In this document: piece by piece, positions 35,740-44,255 of the stretch | Position numbering within the stretch: position 1 is the first letter of the stretch | Layout of the letters: every line of letters begins with the position of its first letter | From: Conus ventricosus | Lineage: Eukaryota > Mollusca > Gastropoda > Neogastropoda > Conidae | Length of the DNA: 64,000 bases | Reading direction: 5' to 3' | Assembly (NCBI GenBank): GCA_018398815.1 | Contig: CM031614.1 | Coordinates: forward strand, 44,232,382 to 44,296,381 | Program-made: the position numbers and the translations under genes | The notes under the pieces: generated by a model | Database searches by the model: none | What the model saw: the letters and a program-made list of their open reading frames with translations, nothing else | What the model was told of the DNA's origin: nothing

Positions 35740-35922
35740 ATGTCTTACGTTACCATCGTTGTTCTTCACAATGGTGAGGATATTATTGGTGATAACAACA
35801 AGGCAAACAAAATTACTGTTGACTTAAATAGAAACAATCTTACAGAACTGAATTGTGGATTATCTTACGCATTTAGGCCTTTAGGCGTTGTATATACTGA
35901 ACAAGTTTTGACAGAGGTATGA
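35740..35922 (+). CDS. Small intact Polinton-region ORF, 60 aa
   Basis: The cleanest frame in the element: from ATG at 35,740 it runs to TGA at 35,920-35,922 without disruption (begins MSYVTIVVLHNGEDI). The frame is also open 19 codons upstream to 35,683. It lies directly before the ATPase on the same strand. No recognisable domain. Could be the C-terminal part of a larger broken gene. Confidence 0.4.
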   Translation: MSYVTIVVLHNGEDIIGDNNKANKITVDLNRNNLTELNCGLSYAFRPLGVVYTEQVLTEV

Positions 35923-35959
35923 TAAAAATAATAAATGATTAGATTATATTCTTCTATAA

Positions 35960-36405
35960 AACCATGGTGCAGTTAAACTTTAAGACAACAAATCAGCATT
36001 GCTCATTGATTTGTGGGACTGACTGGTTGTGGAAAAACAATTTTGTCCTAGACCTTATTACAACAGTTTATCGCTATAATTTTTAATCATATTTGTGGTT
36101 TTCTGCTCCAACATTAAATGGAACAAAGGTATCATGATAGACAGGTTTATATGGAAAGATTATGACATATTATTTAGTTTGATCCTAGCTATAAACTGAG
36201 TGTGTGTTTAGAACGTTTTATAGACTGTTGTAGGAACGCAAACACTATTTAATTATAGATGGACTGTTGGCAGAAAGAGACATGTTAAAAGAGAAACACT
36301 TGAGACAAAACTAGCTTTCTGCGGAAGGCATGTAGGTATAAGTGTGTGGATTATTATGCAAAAAATATAACTCAGTTTAAAAGACTTTAGAGAACAGTTA
36401 AAGAC
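35960..36405 (+). pseudogene. Packaging-type ATPase (FtsK/HerA-like) of the Polinton, truncated
   Basis: In Polintons and related viruses this enzyme powers DNA packaging. Walker A: GLTGCGKT at 36,016-36,039. A following strand reads NGTKVS after a shift. Walker B region: LIIDG at 36,249-36,263, then LLAERDMLKEKHLRQ. A sensor-like segment YNSV and FREQLK lies at ~36,365-36,400. Walker A and B are in different frames, so at least one indel lies between them. The gene stops at the poly-C tract (36,403-36,426), losing its C-terminal part. Assignment rests on motif order and position beside other Polinton genes. Confidence 0.7.
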
Positions 36406-36488
36406 CCCCCCCCTCCCCCCCCCCCCAACGTGTTATTTAATGAAGACAGAGCTCATTTGAAGAATAACACCCCCACCCACCACCCCCT
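36403..36488. repeat. Poly-C tracts at the broken right end of the Polinton
   Basis: C runs at 36,403-36,426 and 36,470-36,487 flank a 43-bp spacer. The ATPase homology ends at the first run and the dispersed hairpin repeat begins at the second. Confidence 0.7.
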
Positions 36489-36737
36489 CGCGCGAAAAAT
36501 GATGATAATGAAAATGATCAGGAAAACAATAGATAAACAAAACTGAAATCTGAAAGCTTTAGATTAAATTAGTATTGAAAAGGATAACCTAACAGTATTG
36601 TCTGTTTGTAGATATCGTTATTTTTTGGTTATGAAGTCTGACTTGTTCAGAGATCGTAGAAATACCAATCCTGGTTCGCTTTCGCCGAAATGGTTGAGGG
36701 CGGAAGTGGGCCCAGGATTGGTATTTCTACGTTCTCT
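36489..36737 (+). mobile_element. Dispersed ~249-bp repeat ending in hairpin (copy 2)
   Basis: Homologous to the minus strand of 16,260-16,493, starting at GCGCGAAAA and ending exactly at the hairpin edge GTTCTCT. It has one internal ATGATGATAATGAAAATGAT expansion relative to copy 1. No coding capacity. Confidence 0.75.
36649..36737. repeat. 89-bp near-perfect hairpin (copy 2)
   Basis: Arms 36,649-36,675 and 36,711-36,737 pair with two mismatches. Same total length (89 bp) as copy 1, but the loop sequence differs: the GAGGGCGGAAGTG side is intact and the other side diverged. Confidence 0.85.
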
Positions 36738-37322
36738 TGGCTTCTCTTCTTCATAAGGGAAATCAATACATCCTTCCTCTTATTGGTGTTGTTTAACAGT
36801 TACAGTTAAATGAGCATATTTTAAAGGAGTTATCACCGTCCCAATATTGGTAGTTTGAAAGAGAAGAAGGATGGTATACAACAGAGTACAAAACAATATC
36901 TTATGCCCCACAACATATAGTTTAATTCAATGAATTAAGCTCATGTTCTGTTTCTTGTCTCCACATACTATAAAAAAACGAACAACAGTTACCTAACTCA
37001 TTCCAGATATCCCACCGAATTAAAGATAAACCTGTCTTCTGGAAAACTAGTATCTTAAGGACATTTGAAAAATCCAACTGTACCTAAATTCAAATGTTCA
37101 CACTCTATTACTTGCACACAATCGTTAAACTTGCTGTATCAGACACACTCAACACAACAGAAACAAGACAGGGCACACAAACATATAGAGTTTAAACTAA
37201 AAAAAGGTTTCATCTGTGGTCCATTGCCCCACTCCACATCAACTTGCTTTAACAAGCATATTTCTGCTATACACAGTGCAAAAAAAAATACATAAAGGAA
37301 AAAGTATACAGGCCTGTCCGCG
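36738..37322. other. Unique non-coding stretch
   Basis: No feature recognised. Open frames at 37,065-37,440 show no motif. Confidence 0.4.
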
Positions 37323-37603
37323 GTCAAATTTGTTGCTCAGTCAAAAATCGGATGCTGGCATAACTGTTAGGCTAAATATGAGTCATTTGATGCCACAATC
37401 ACTTCCCGGCCTAATCAGGAAATGTGTGAGCACGACTTGACTACGGCTTCGTCTATTGTCCTGTCGTCCTCTCTCGGGCTTCGCCCTACTATATTCTAAA
37501 GCACATCGATTCTGCTTATGGTAGTAGACTGGGACATGGTGACGTAGTTTTTGCCCTAAACTGGTATGCCAGCAAGCGATTTTGACTGAGCAACAAATTT
37601 GAC
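37323..37603. repeat. Imperfect long inverted repeat
   Basis: Left arm 37,323-37,360 pairs with 37,567-37,603 (GTCAAATTTGTTGCTCAGTC and its complement, plus TGCTGGCA/TGCCAGCA), with weaker pairing continuing inward to about 37,400 and 37,515. The spacer contains GTCGTCCTCTCTCGGGCTTC. Could be a foldback/MITE remnant; no target duplication seen. Confidence 0.65.
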
Positions 37604-38699
37604 GCGAAAGGCCCTTTCCACAGTTCGTATAGGCACTTAATCCTTTACGAGCCATCATGGACATATAACGTGTACAAAAACAAAAACCCCAGGCTTCGGT
37701 ACAGTAGACCAAAGACAAGCATGGATCCTCACAGCCGGGTCGTTATTTGATTATAAAAGAAACACAACGATCGATTATGTTGCAAGGATAACAAATTCAA
37801 AAAACGAAAGATCACTGGTTCCTCATCCCGTTTTACACACGGCTGTAGATTGGCCTTGTCCAAAACATTGACCAATGAAATAGCTGAAAAAGGGTAACAC
37901 TGTGGTATTACGTAGCAGACTTACCCGTTGCTTTTCTCACAAAAAAGTGGCAGGGCTGTCAAATAAGCAGAAAAACTGAATGTGTAGAAGGATCAATCAA
38001 ATCTTCACCTTCACGGGTTGTCAACAAACTACTACACCAAAAGAGCTGTGTTTTCATAAAATGGATAATATGTAAAATTTCTTTTTTTACAAGCGTCCTG
38101 TGTAGCTTAGAGCTTTATTTACATTAGACTCAGCTACAGTGTGTTGAGTGCTTATGCAATCAGTGGCCTTTTTAAGTTTCATGCTTAGCTCAAGTGTAGT
38201 TGGAGCTATGCTTTAGTTTCAGTGCAGTTGACATAGTTAAGGCTCTGTGTAGTGAGAGCCAGTTTACATTTAGTTAATTTAGGTGGAATCCCTTCATTCT
38301 GTGGAAGGAACTCACCAGTTTTGAAATCAACCTTCTGTTTCTGGAGAAAACAACTATCAATGAAGTGCCTTTTAAAGAGTTGTTTTGGTTGTTTTGCATG
38401 CTATGGTTTTTTTTATTATTCTAATGCTTACTATTTGCCTTTGAACATTGAATTTAATGCTTCTAAGTCTTTTATGGAAGGGCATGGGAGAAAGAAATAC
38501 TAGAACAAGGGTTTTGGTTTTTATTGTTTTAGTTAAAAACAAATGTGTTAATATGAGGAGAATTTATTTTTAATTTTAAACTTGTTAAGTTGCACATAAA
38601 AAGACTAGTTTGTTTGTGAATTAAAAAATGGGGAGCAGAAGATGTGAACTTTTGACATGTGTTATGATGAGAAAAACAAATTGTTAATTATTAATTCAA
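37604..38699. other. AT-rich non-coding stretch
   Basis: No gene recognised. The open frame at 38,252-38,503 (+) has no motif. TGTGGTATTACGTAGCAGAC at 37,901 resembles the 38,748 block (see LTR entry). Confidence 0.4.
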
Positions 38700-38735
38700 T
38701 TTATATACATAGATGAAAGAATTGTTCCACTCACT

Positions 38736-38922
38736 CAAAAAGGGGGAGTTGTGGTTATTACGTAGTCAGATTCGTAAAGGGAGTTAACTAAAGAGTTAGC
38801 ATAATAGAGGTGGGCCTATGAAAGAAGTGACGAGAAGATGGAGGAATAAACAAGCAAGGATTTAATCAGCTCGTCAAGTCTTTGCCTCCACTCTTCATGT
38901 CTGAAGTCTCCACCCACTAACA
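38736..38922 (+). mobile_element. Possible LTR or retroelement 3' end remnant
   Basis: A polypurine-like tract (AAAAAGGGGGAG, ~38,738-38,749) is followed by TGTGGTTATTACGTAG, an AATAAA signal near 38,846, and a CTC/CCACCCACTAACA end. This layout fits a 3' polypurine tract plus a short LTR. A 20-bp similar start at 37,901 is not followed by further homology, so no LTR pair is shown. Confidence 0.25.
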
Positions 38923-39368
38923 CTTTCTACAGTAAACATTGTAAAATTTCGGATCAATGAGGGACATTCTCAAAATCCCTTACACAGGAAGGTTATATAG
39001 CGAAATTTTGAAGACATACACGAAGGGGGCAAAATAAACAATTTTTTTTTTACTGAACTTCATGTAAACAGACAACACATCATCGTATCTCATACATCAC
39101 AATTTGTTCAGGTTCGCTTGAGACGTCACACTTCCCTATCTTACCGCTAACTGTCTTCACAAAATGTTCCCGTTCTTGGACCAGGCTTGTTGACAGAGAG
39201 TGTTTTTCGTTCTTTACTGACTAAACATGTGTAGGCTCTGGGGTTAAGTCCTCAGACTAAAGTGATCCTAGAGCCCTTTAGAGTGCGTCGAGCGTACAAC
39301 ACGCTGTCCGAAGGGGCCGCGACAGAACTGACGATGGAAGCCCGTCCTGTAGGCCTATCCCTGGGAGA
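38923..39368. other. Unique non-coding stretch
   Basis: No feature recognised. Confidence 0.4.
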
Positions 39369-39369
39369 C

Positions 39370-39840
39370 GCTAGAATCGTCAGTCCGACGTGTGTTTAGT
39401 GCCCACACGGTGTACTGCCTCAATATCGCCCTCTTTTCATGGGATTCTGAGTTTGTCGTTGAAAAGTGCAAAGCACTTTCTCCTAGCATGGTCGGTGTTT
39501 CTCTGGTTCCGGAACGTCTGCTCCTTCCTTGTGCCATATATACGCAAGTTATTTCTGCGTACATATGCGGACAGGTCTTCGACACGTCATGTCAGCAAGT
39601 TTCCGCTCGAGCTTGGCTTCGGCGATTTCGTTTCAGCTGGTCCTCTCCTTCCTCGCATCACGCAACTCTTTCTGCAGTCTGTCGTTGTCACTGCATGTAA
39701 AAAGGGTTGACCTTCACTCGTCACCATTTGTGTCAATTTTGAGATTTCTGCTCTCATTGGCACACGAACTTTCAAATCAAAGGCCAGATTCAGAGCGGGT
39801 GGCCACCTCTGAAAGAATCAGAACGGATTCCTAAAGAGGG
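39370..39840 (-). pseudogene. LINE ORF1 fragment (coiled coil plus RRM-like)
   Basis: Minus strand reads DRLQKELRDARK and QLKRNRRSQARAE (coiled coil, ~39,590-39,690), then VEDLSAYVRRNNLRIYG (~39,525-39,580), FNDKLRIP, a stop, and KEGDIEAVHRVGTKHTSD (~39,385-39,440). The RRNNLRIYG and HR-G order is typical of the nucleic-acid-binding ORF1 protein of L1-type LINEs, which coats the element's RNA. One in-frame stop and one shift are present. It is antisense to, and just upstream of, the next LINE, so it is a separate insertion. Confidence 0.65.
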
Positions 39841-39969
39841 TCTGTGTCTCAATTAAAGCGAAATATTGTAACAAAACAAATTTCTGTCAGTATTCACACA
39901 AGAAGACATACAACACAACACACATTGACGCGAGCAAATACACAACGCAGAAACCATCACGGTGTCCAG

Positions 39970-41480
39970 AGCAGGCGTCCTAGAAGCTCCTGAAAAACTT
40001 AAAGATAGACATGGCTACAGGACCAGACAACATCCAGCCTTTATCCGAAGAATGGTGCAGAAGAGCTTGACAGTGCTGACAGTAACTATTCCAAATGTCA
40101 CTCGACGAAGGAAAAGTACACAGGACTGGAACGGACGCCCTAGTACGTGCCGATCTTCAAACAAAGGGAGATCGCCACCAGCAGCAAACTAAGGCATGTG
40201 TCCCTCAGTCGATAATGTGCAAGCTCCACTTGCTCCATCATACATAGCAGCGTCATGAAACACCTTGACAGCTTCAACATACTCACAGTGACGTACCAGC
40301 ATGGCATTCAGGATTTACAGGTCATGCGAACCCAACTTTAGAGGACCGTCCACGAATCGCCAAAATAACCTTGCTGCTAAAGGCCAAACCGACGCAATCT
40401 TGTTGGACTTCAGCAAAGGCCTGTCGACAAGGTGCCACATCAGCGGACTTCATCACAAATTGAGGACTACGGAGTTAGAGGAAATCAAACATAATGTGGA
40501 TCAAATCGTTTTTGACAGGGAGAACACAAAAAGTAGCACTTGAGGGTGTATATTCATCTACCACCCCAGTAACACAGGAGTACCCCAAGGCACTGTTCTT
40601 GGACCGCTACTTTCCTATTGTACATCAACGACCTTCCTGATGTCGTGAAACACGCAAAAGTAAAACTTTTCGCAGACGACAGCCTTCTTTACAAGCAAAT
40701 TAAAGGAATCCAAGACCAGAGACTACTCCAAAAAGACCTGGACGCACTTGAAGGCTGGGAAGAAATGTGGCAAATGAACTTTAACCCCAGTAAATGCAAC
40801 ATCATCCGCATCCTAGCAGACAAGAATAAACCACCGCTAGTGTCCGACTACTACCTCCATGACAGGCTCTAGAGATGACCAAAGAAAGCAAATACCTGGG
40901 AGTTACCATATCAGATGACCTAACATGGACCAGCCACATCAAAAACATCACCGCAAAAGAAACAAAACAGTGGGCTTCTTGAGGCGCAACTTTAAAGAAT
41001 GTACAACAAAAGTTAAAGCAGCAACCTATACCACCATGGTGCGCCCCACATTAGAATACGCGTCAACGGTGTGGGACCCACACGAAGAGAAGGACAAGAA
41101 ATCACTCGAAGCTGTCCAAAGAAGAGCAGCCAGATACACCCACAACAACTACTTTGAAAGAACACCCGGCATTATCACCAATATACTCAACACCTTAGGA
41201 TGGGAGTCATTGGAAGAAAGAAGAACAAAGAATAGACTAATGATGCTGTACAAGGTCAAGCACAATCTTGTTGGAATCTCACCTGCAAACTACATCAGGA
41301 CTCTGACCCAAGAACAAGAGGAGCAAGGCTATACCAACAACAGGATTCCACAAGGCAATAAACAACACCTTCTTCCCGAGGACAACCTCAGACTGGAACA
41401 GCCTCCCCACCTCTACGACATCAGCAACGTCACTGGAGATTTTCCGCTCACGACTCGGTGGCAGCAGGGCTCTGCAGCCA
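39970..41480 (+). pseudogene. LINE reverse transcriptase (jockey/CR1-like), C-terminal part
   Basis: Reverse transcriptase of a non-LTR retrotransposon. Visible blocks: TGPDN-type start remnant (~40,015-40,035); ILLDFSKG (40,399-40,422), corresponding to the first catalytic Asp; PQGTVLGPLL (40,581-40,610); YINDLPDVV (40,621-40,647); FADDSLLY (~40,668-40,692), the catalytic box; KYLGVTISDDLTW (~40,890-40,928). A long open thumb/C-terminal frame from 40,925 has ATYTTMVRPTLEYASTVWDP and AVQRRAARY. DWNSLP (41,391-41,408) occurs near the end. Frameshifts lie near 40,430, 40,610, 40,870 and 40,920. The last ~560 bp before the poly-C repeats read open in one frame for ~190 codons, so this is a rather young copy. 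Confidence 0.75.
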
Positions 41481-41503
41481 CTTGTGGGCACCCCATGACC
41501 CTC

Positions 41504-41610
41504 CCTACTGCCCTGTACATAGTTTTAATTCCCCCCCCCCCCCCCCCCCCCCCCCACCAACCTACTGCCCTGTACATAGTTTTAATCCCCCCCCCCCCCC
41601 CCCCCCCCCC
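41504..41610. repeat. Tandem duplication: CTGCCCTGTACATAGTTTTAA plus poly-C
   Basis: Two copies of CCTACTGCCCTGTACATAG then TTTTAAT and a 20+ C run (starts ~41,507 and ~41,562), inside the LINE 3' region. Probably a slippage duplication around the C run; run lengths may be unreliable. Confidence 0.85.
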
Positions 41611-41708
41611 AAACCTAGCTCCCGCGGCCGGAATCAACGATACGTCACCGCAGGGCCACTTACGTTCAGAAATGAACCCGGCCCTTACGGAGAGAAGAAG
41701 AAGAAGAA

Positions 41709-42547
41709 CTTGATCATCAGCTGTTCATTGGTAATCTCGCTTAGGCCAGTTGTTGTTTTGATGGAGACAAGTCAGGGAGAAAACAACGTGGTAGTCTGCT
41801 GAAGCTGCTGTTGGGCGTTCGTCCCCTTTTTTCCGCCATCGTATCTCTCGACTGGTAAACAAATCGAGACAGTTTCTCCTTGAATGGTGCTGGGGTGCTG
41901 GTGGCTAGGGTCTTCTGCTTCTTTGGGGTACACTTTACTTCAGTACTTCAATATTCTTTGTCACTGAAGTGTCAGACGAGCTGGAACTAGTGTTGGATCC
42001 TGTTTTGCGTTGTTTTCTTTTCCGAGTTCCGCCATTACCGCCACCCATAACTTTCACAGTAAGAGTTCCACATTTTCCTTTTCACGGGGCCGTTGATGCA
42101 TGAAAAAAGTAATCCAAAACTCGTGTGGAGGTAGGCAACAGGTACTCGGTCAACTTAGCTGCATTTTGAGGCTTGATCGGATGTTAATTAACATAAAAGA
42201 GTTAATTAATGTTGCAGCTCTCGAAAGCGTGACTCGCCTCGATCGTGACCAGAGCTCACCTCATTTCTCAATTTCTTTTGTGTGATTAATTCACAGTGGA
42301 GCTAAATGTATGCTTCCACCTTTAGTTCACCTTACCAAATTCTACTGGAAGCTCTGAAGAGTTGCAATACGCCAAACGGCACCTCTCGGTGTCCCAGCCA
42401 AAACTGCCCAGTTCAGGTTGTCCCACCAGACAGTCTGGCACATGGTTTATAATGTCCGGGGGAACAATTTGAGTCATGCAAAGCGTTCACTAGATTCTTT
42501 TACCCACAGCGCCGACCGCCATCCGAACATTCCTCCTCACCCCCAAC
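41709..42547. other. Unique non-coding stretch
   Basis: No feature recognised. Short open frame 42,100-42,285 unsupported. Confidence 0.4.
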
Positions 42548-42960
42548 CTTCACCTCTCTCTCTCTCTCTCTCGAAATGCTTGTATTCTTATGTGACTTTC
42601 TCTCTCTTCTCTCTCTTCTCTCTCTCTCTCTCTCCCTCTCTCTCTCTCTCTCTCACGGTTCTGCTGGAATGACTTGATTTTTTATCCATATGATATCCAT
42701 ATGATATCCTCTCCTACTGGGCTATCATTATGCATTTCCCTCCTCCATTTGTGCTTTATTTCTAACCCCCCCCCCCCCCCCTCCCCCGGTGTTTCAAAAT
42801 TGATTGTCTTGTATCTCTTTGGAATTTTCTGATTGTCAGATTGATCTAAACATGCTCTCTTATCGCACCCACTCTAGCCTCTTTCTCCCCCACCCTCTCT
42901 CTCCCTCTCTCTCTCCCTCTCTCTCTCTGCAGGCTTACCCCGCACTCCCTTCGCTCCTGC

Positions 42961-42993
<33 letters not shown>

Positions 42994-43000
42994 CCCCCCC
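42548..43000. repeat. (CT)n and poly-C tracts
   Basis: CT runs at 42,555-42,572, 42,599-42,653, 42,890-42,928 and 42,962-42,990; C runs at 42,767-42,786 and 42,990-43,004. Separated by short unique pieces. Confidence 0.85.
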
Positions 43001-43079
43001 CCCCTTTTTTAAATGTTAATCCCGTATTGTATTGTAGTTCTAGTCACTTTTGCATGCTTCCTTTGTTACCTTTTATTTT

Positions 43080-43205
43080 ATATTGTTGACCCTACACAGG
43101 GTGAGGACTGGATGTAAAAAAGCACATCAGTGCATATCTATTATCCTCGTAAATAAAGAATTTTGTCTTTGTCTTGTCTTGTCTCTCTCTCTCTCTCTCT
43201 CTCTC
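43080..43205 (+). mobile_element. LINE/SINE 3' tail running into (CT)n, copy 1
   Basis: GGACTGGATGTAAAAAAGCA ... TCCTCGTAAATAAAGAATTT then TTGTC repeats and (CT)n (43,181-43,205). AATAAA at 43,152-43,157. The form is a common 3' end of non-LTR elements in molluscs. Confidence 0.6.
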
Positions 43206-43382
43206 GCTCTGTTCAATGTGTTTTTTTTACCCTTCAAATTCATATATGCGTCAATGTTAACATAGAAACAACTGACCCACACTTTTATGTATTTTTGAAG
43301 ATAAGTATATGCGTGAAAGGTTTCGTAAGTTTTAGTCGCTAGTCTTGCTTAGATAGTTGCTAGTCATGCTTTGTCCCTAAGC

Positions 43383-43466
43383 GGGGCAAGGGCCGGATTA
43401 AAAAAAAAAAAAGCAAAAAAAAAAGCATGGGTTTGCTTTTCTGTTACCCTTGGAAATAAAGATTAT

Positions 43467-43500
<34 letters not shown>
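43383..43500 (+). mobile_element. LINE/SINE 3' tail running into (CT)n, copy 2
   Basis: GGCCGGATTAAAAAAA...GCA ... CCCTTGGAAATAAAGATT then (CT)n (43,471-43,499) and (CA)n. Same layout as 43,080-43,205 with an expanded A run. Confidence 0.55.
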
Positions 43501-43514
<14 letters not shown>

Positions 43515-43574
43515 TACACACAGCGGCTCAAGGCACAACGCTAGTTTACAATATTTCTTTTTCTTCTTCGTACT

Positions 43575-44060
43575 CTCAGACAGGAACCTCTGAGGCACTG
43601 ACAAAGGCTGCTGTACGGCGGAGGCCCTCCAGAAATCCATAGAGCTTCTCCTTCGTCGATATGCTGGTAGGCCAGGTCTCTGCTCAAAGTTTTTCATGTG
43701 TGGGACAGTCTTGCAGGAAGTGTTCCACAGTCATTGGGGCTGTACCGAATAATGGGCACCCTGTAAACTTGCCAATCTGGAATTTTGTGAAAATGTGGAG
43801 TTTGAGTCTGGAGCGCCCTGTTCTCAGTCTCACAATACTCACTTGGTCTGGTCTGGGTAGCAGGTAATACGCATCCTTTTTTTTTTTGTTGAAGTCTGGG
43901 CGCTGCTCAAGCCATATTCTTTTCTTCTACTTCTCCTTGATAATACTTTTGGCTTCATCAAAGGAGACGTCCAGTTCCAGTTGCAGATGACGGTGTTCTC
44001 AGTGGATGGCTGCAGAATGGCCAGGGCAAAGACAAGGGAGTCATGTTCCTTCGTCTACAA
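43575..44060 (-). pseudogene. LINE ORF2 C-terminal fragment (RNase H side)
   Basis: Minus strand reads VSIVRLRTGRSRLQLHI (~43,788-43,840), GCPLFGTAPMTVEHFLQDCP (~43,705-43,765) and KLYGFLEGLRRTAAFV (~43,595-43,645), with DSLVFALAILQPSTENTVIC further upstream (~43,975-44,035). RLRTGH/R-RL...C...TVEHxLxxCP is the conserved segment after the RNase H domain of jockey/I-type LINEs. The RT domain is absent and one or two frame changes are present. The plus-strand open frame at 43,661-43,867 is a shadow. Confidence 0.65.
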
Positions 44061-44159
44061 TATGAGGCTCGAAGTAAGAGTAGGGTAAAACAGCTGGGTG
44101 GTCTGAGAGCAAACACTGTGGTTTAGCATGTTCGTTCTACGTCACTTTTTTTTCCAGTT

Positions 44160-44255
44160 GTGCATGCGTGCGTGCGAGTGTGTGTGTGTGTGTGTGGTGT
44201 GTGTGTGTGTGTGTTGTGTGTGTGCGTGTGTATGTGTGGTGTGTGTGTGTGTGTG
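44160..44255. repeat. (TG)n microsatellite
   Basis: TG run with TGCG start and a few interruptions. Confidence 0.9.

Larger units (their letters stand above)
18824..36405. mobile_element. Decayed Polinton/Maverick element
   Basis: The defining gene set is present. In order: retroviral-type integrase (+, ~21.06-21.96 kb), small Lys/Glu-rich ORF (+), [inserted RT element 22.33-26.45 kb], protein-primed family-B DNA polymerase (-, from ~26.5 kb), coiled-coil membrane protein (+, ~32-33.15 kb), unassigned ORFs on both strands (33.4-35.9 kb) and an FtsK/HerA-type packaging ATPase (+, ~35.96-36.40 kb). Without the insertion it would be ~13.5 kb, near the usual 15-20 kb. The right end is cut at a poly-C tract inside the ATPase, so a right terminal repeat is missing. 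No adenovirus-type protease was recognised. Frames are broken throughout; the element is not active as assembled. Confidence 0.75.
39960..41708 (+). mobile_element. 5'-truncated LINE with readable reverse transcriptase
   Basis: Contains the RT relic below and a 3' end with GA-rich (GAAGAA)n tail at 41,693-41,708. The 5' part (endonuclease) is absent. Opposite in orientation to the ORF1 fragment at 39.4-39.8 kb. Confidence 0.75.

Noticed and set aside
37901..38922. Complete LTR retrotransposon between two TGTGGT(T)ATTACGTAG starts
   Set aside because: Similarity is limited to about 20 bases and there is no gag or pol relic between them.
39390..39834. Three overlapping plus-strand frames of ~100 codons
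   Set aside because: Minus strand encodes LINE ORF1 motifs; plus frames are shadows.
43661..43867. Plus-strand 68-codon frame
   Set aside because: Antisense to the LINE C-terminal fragment.
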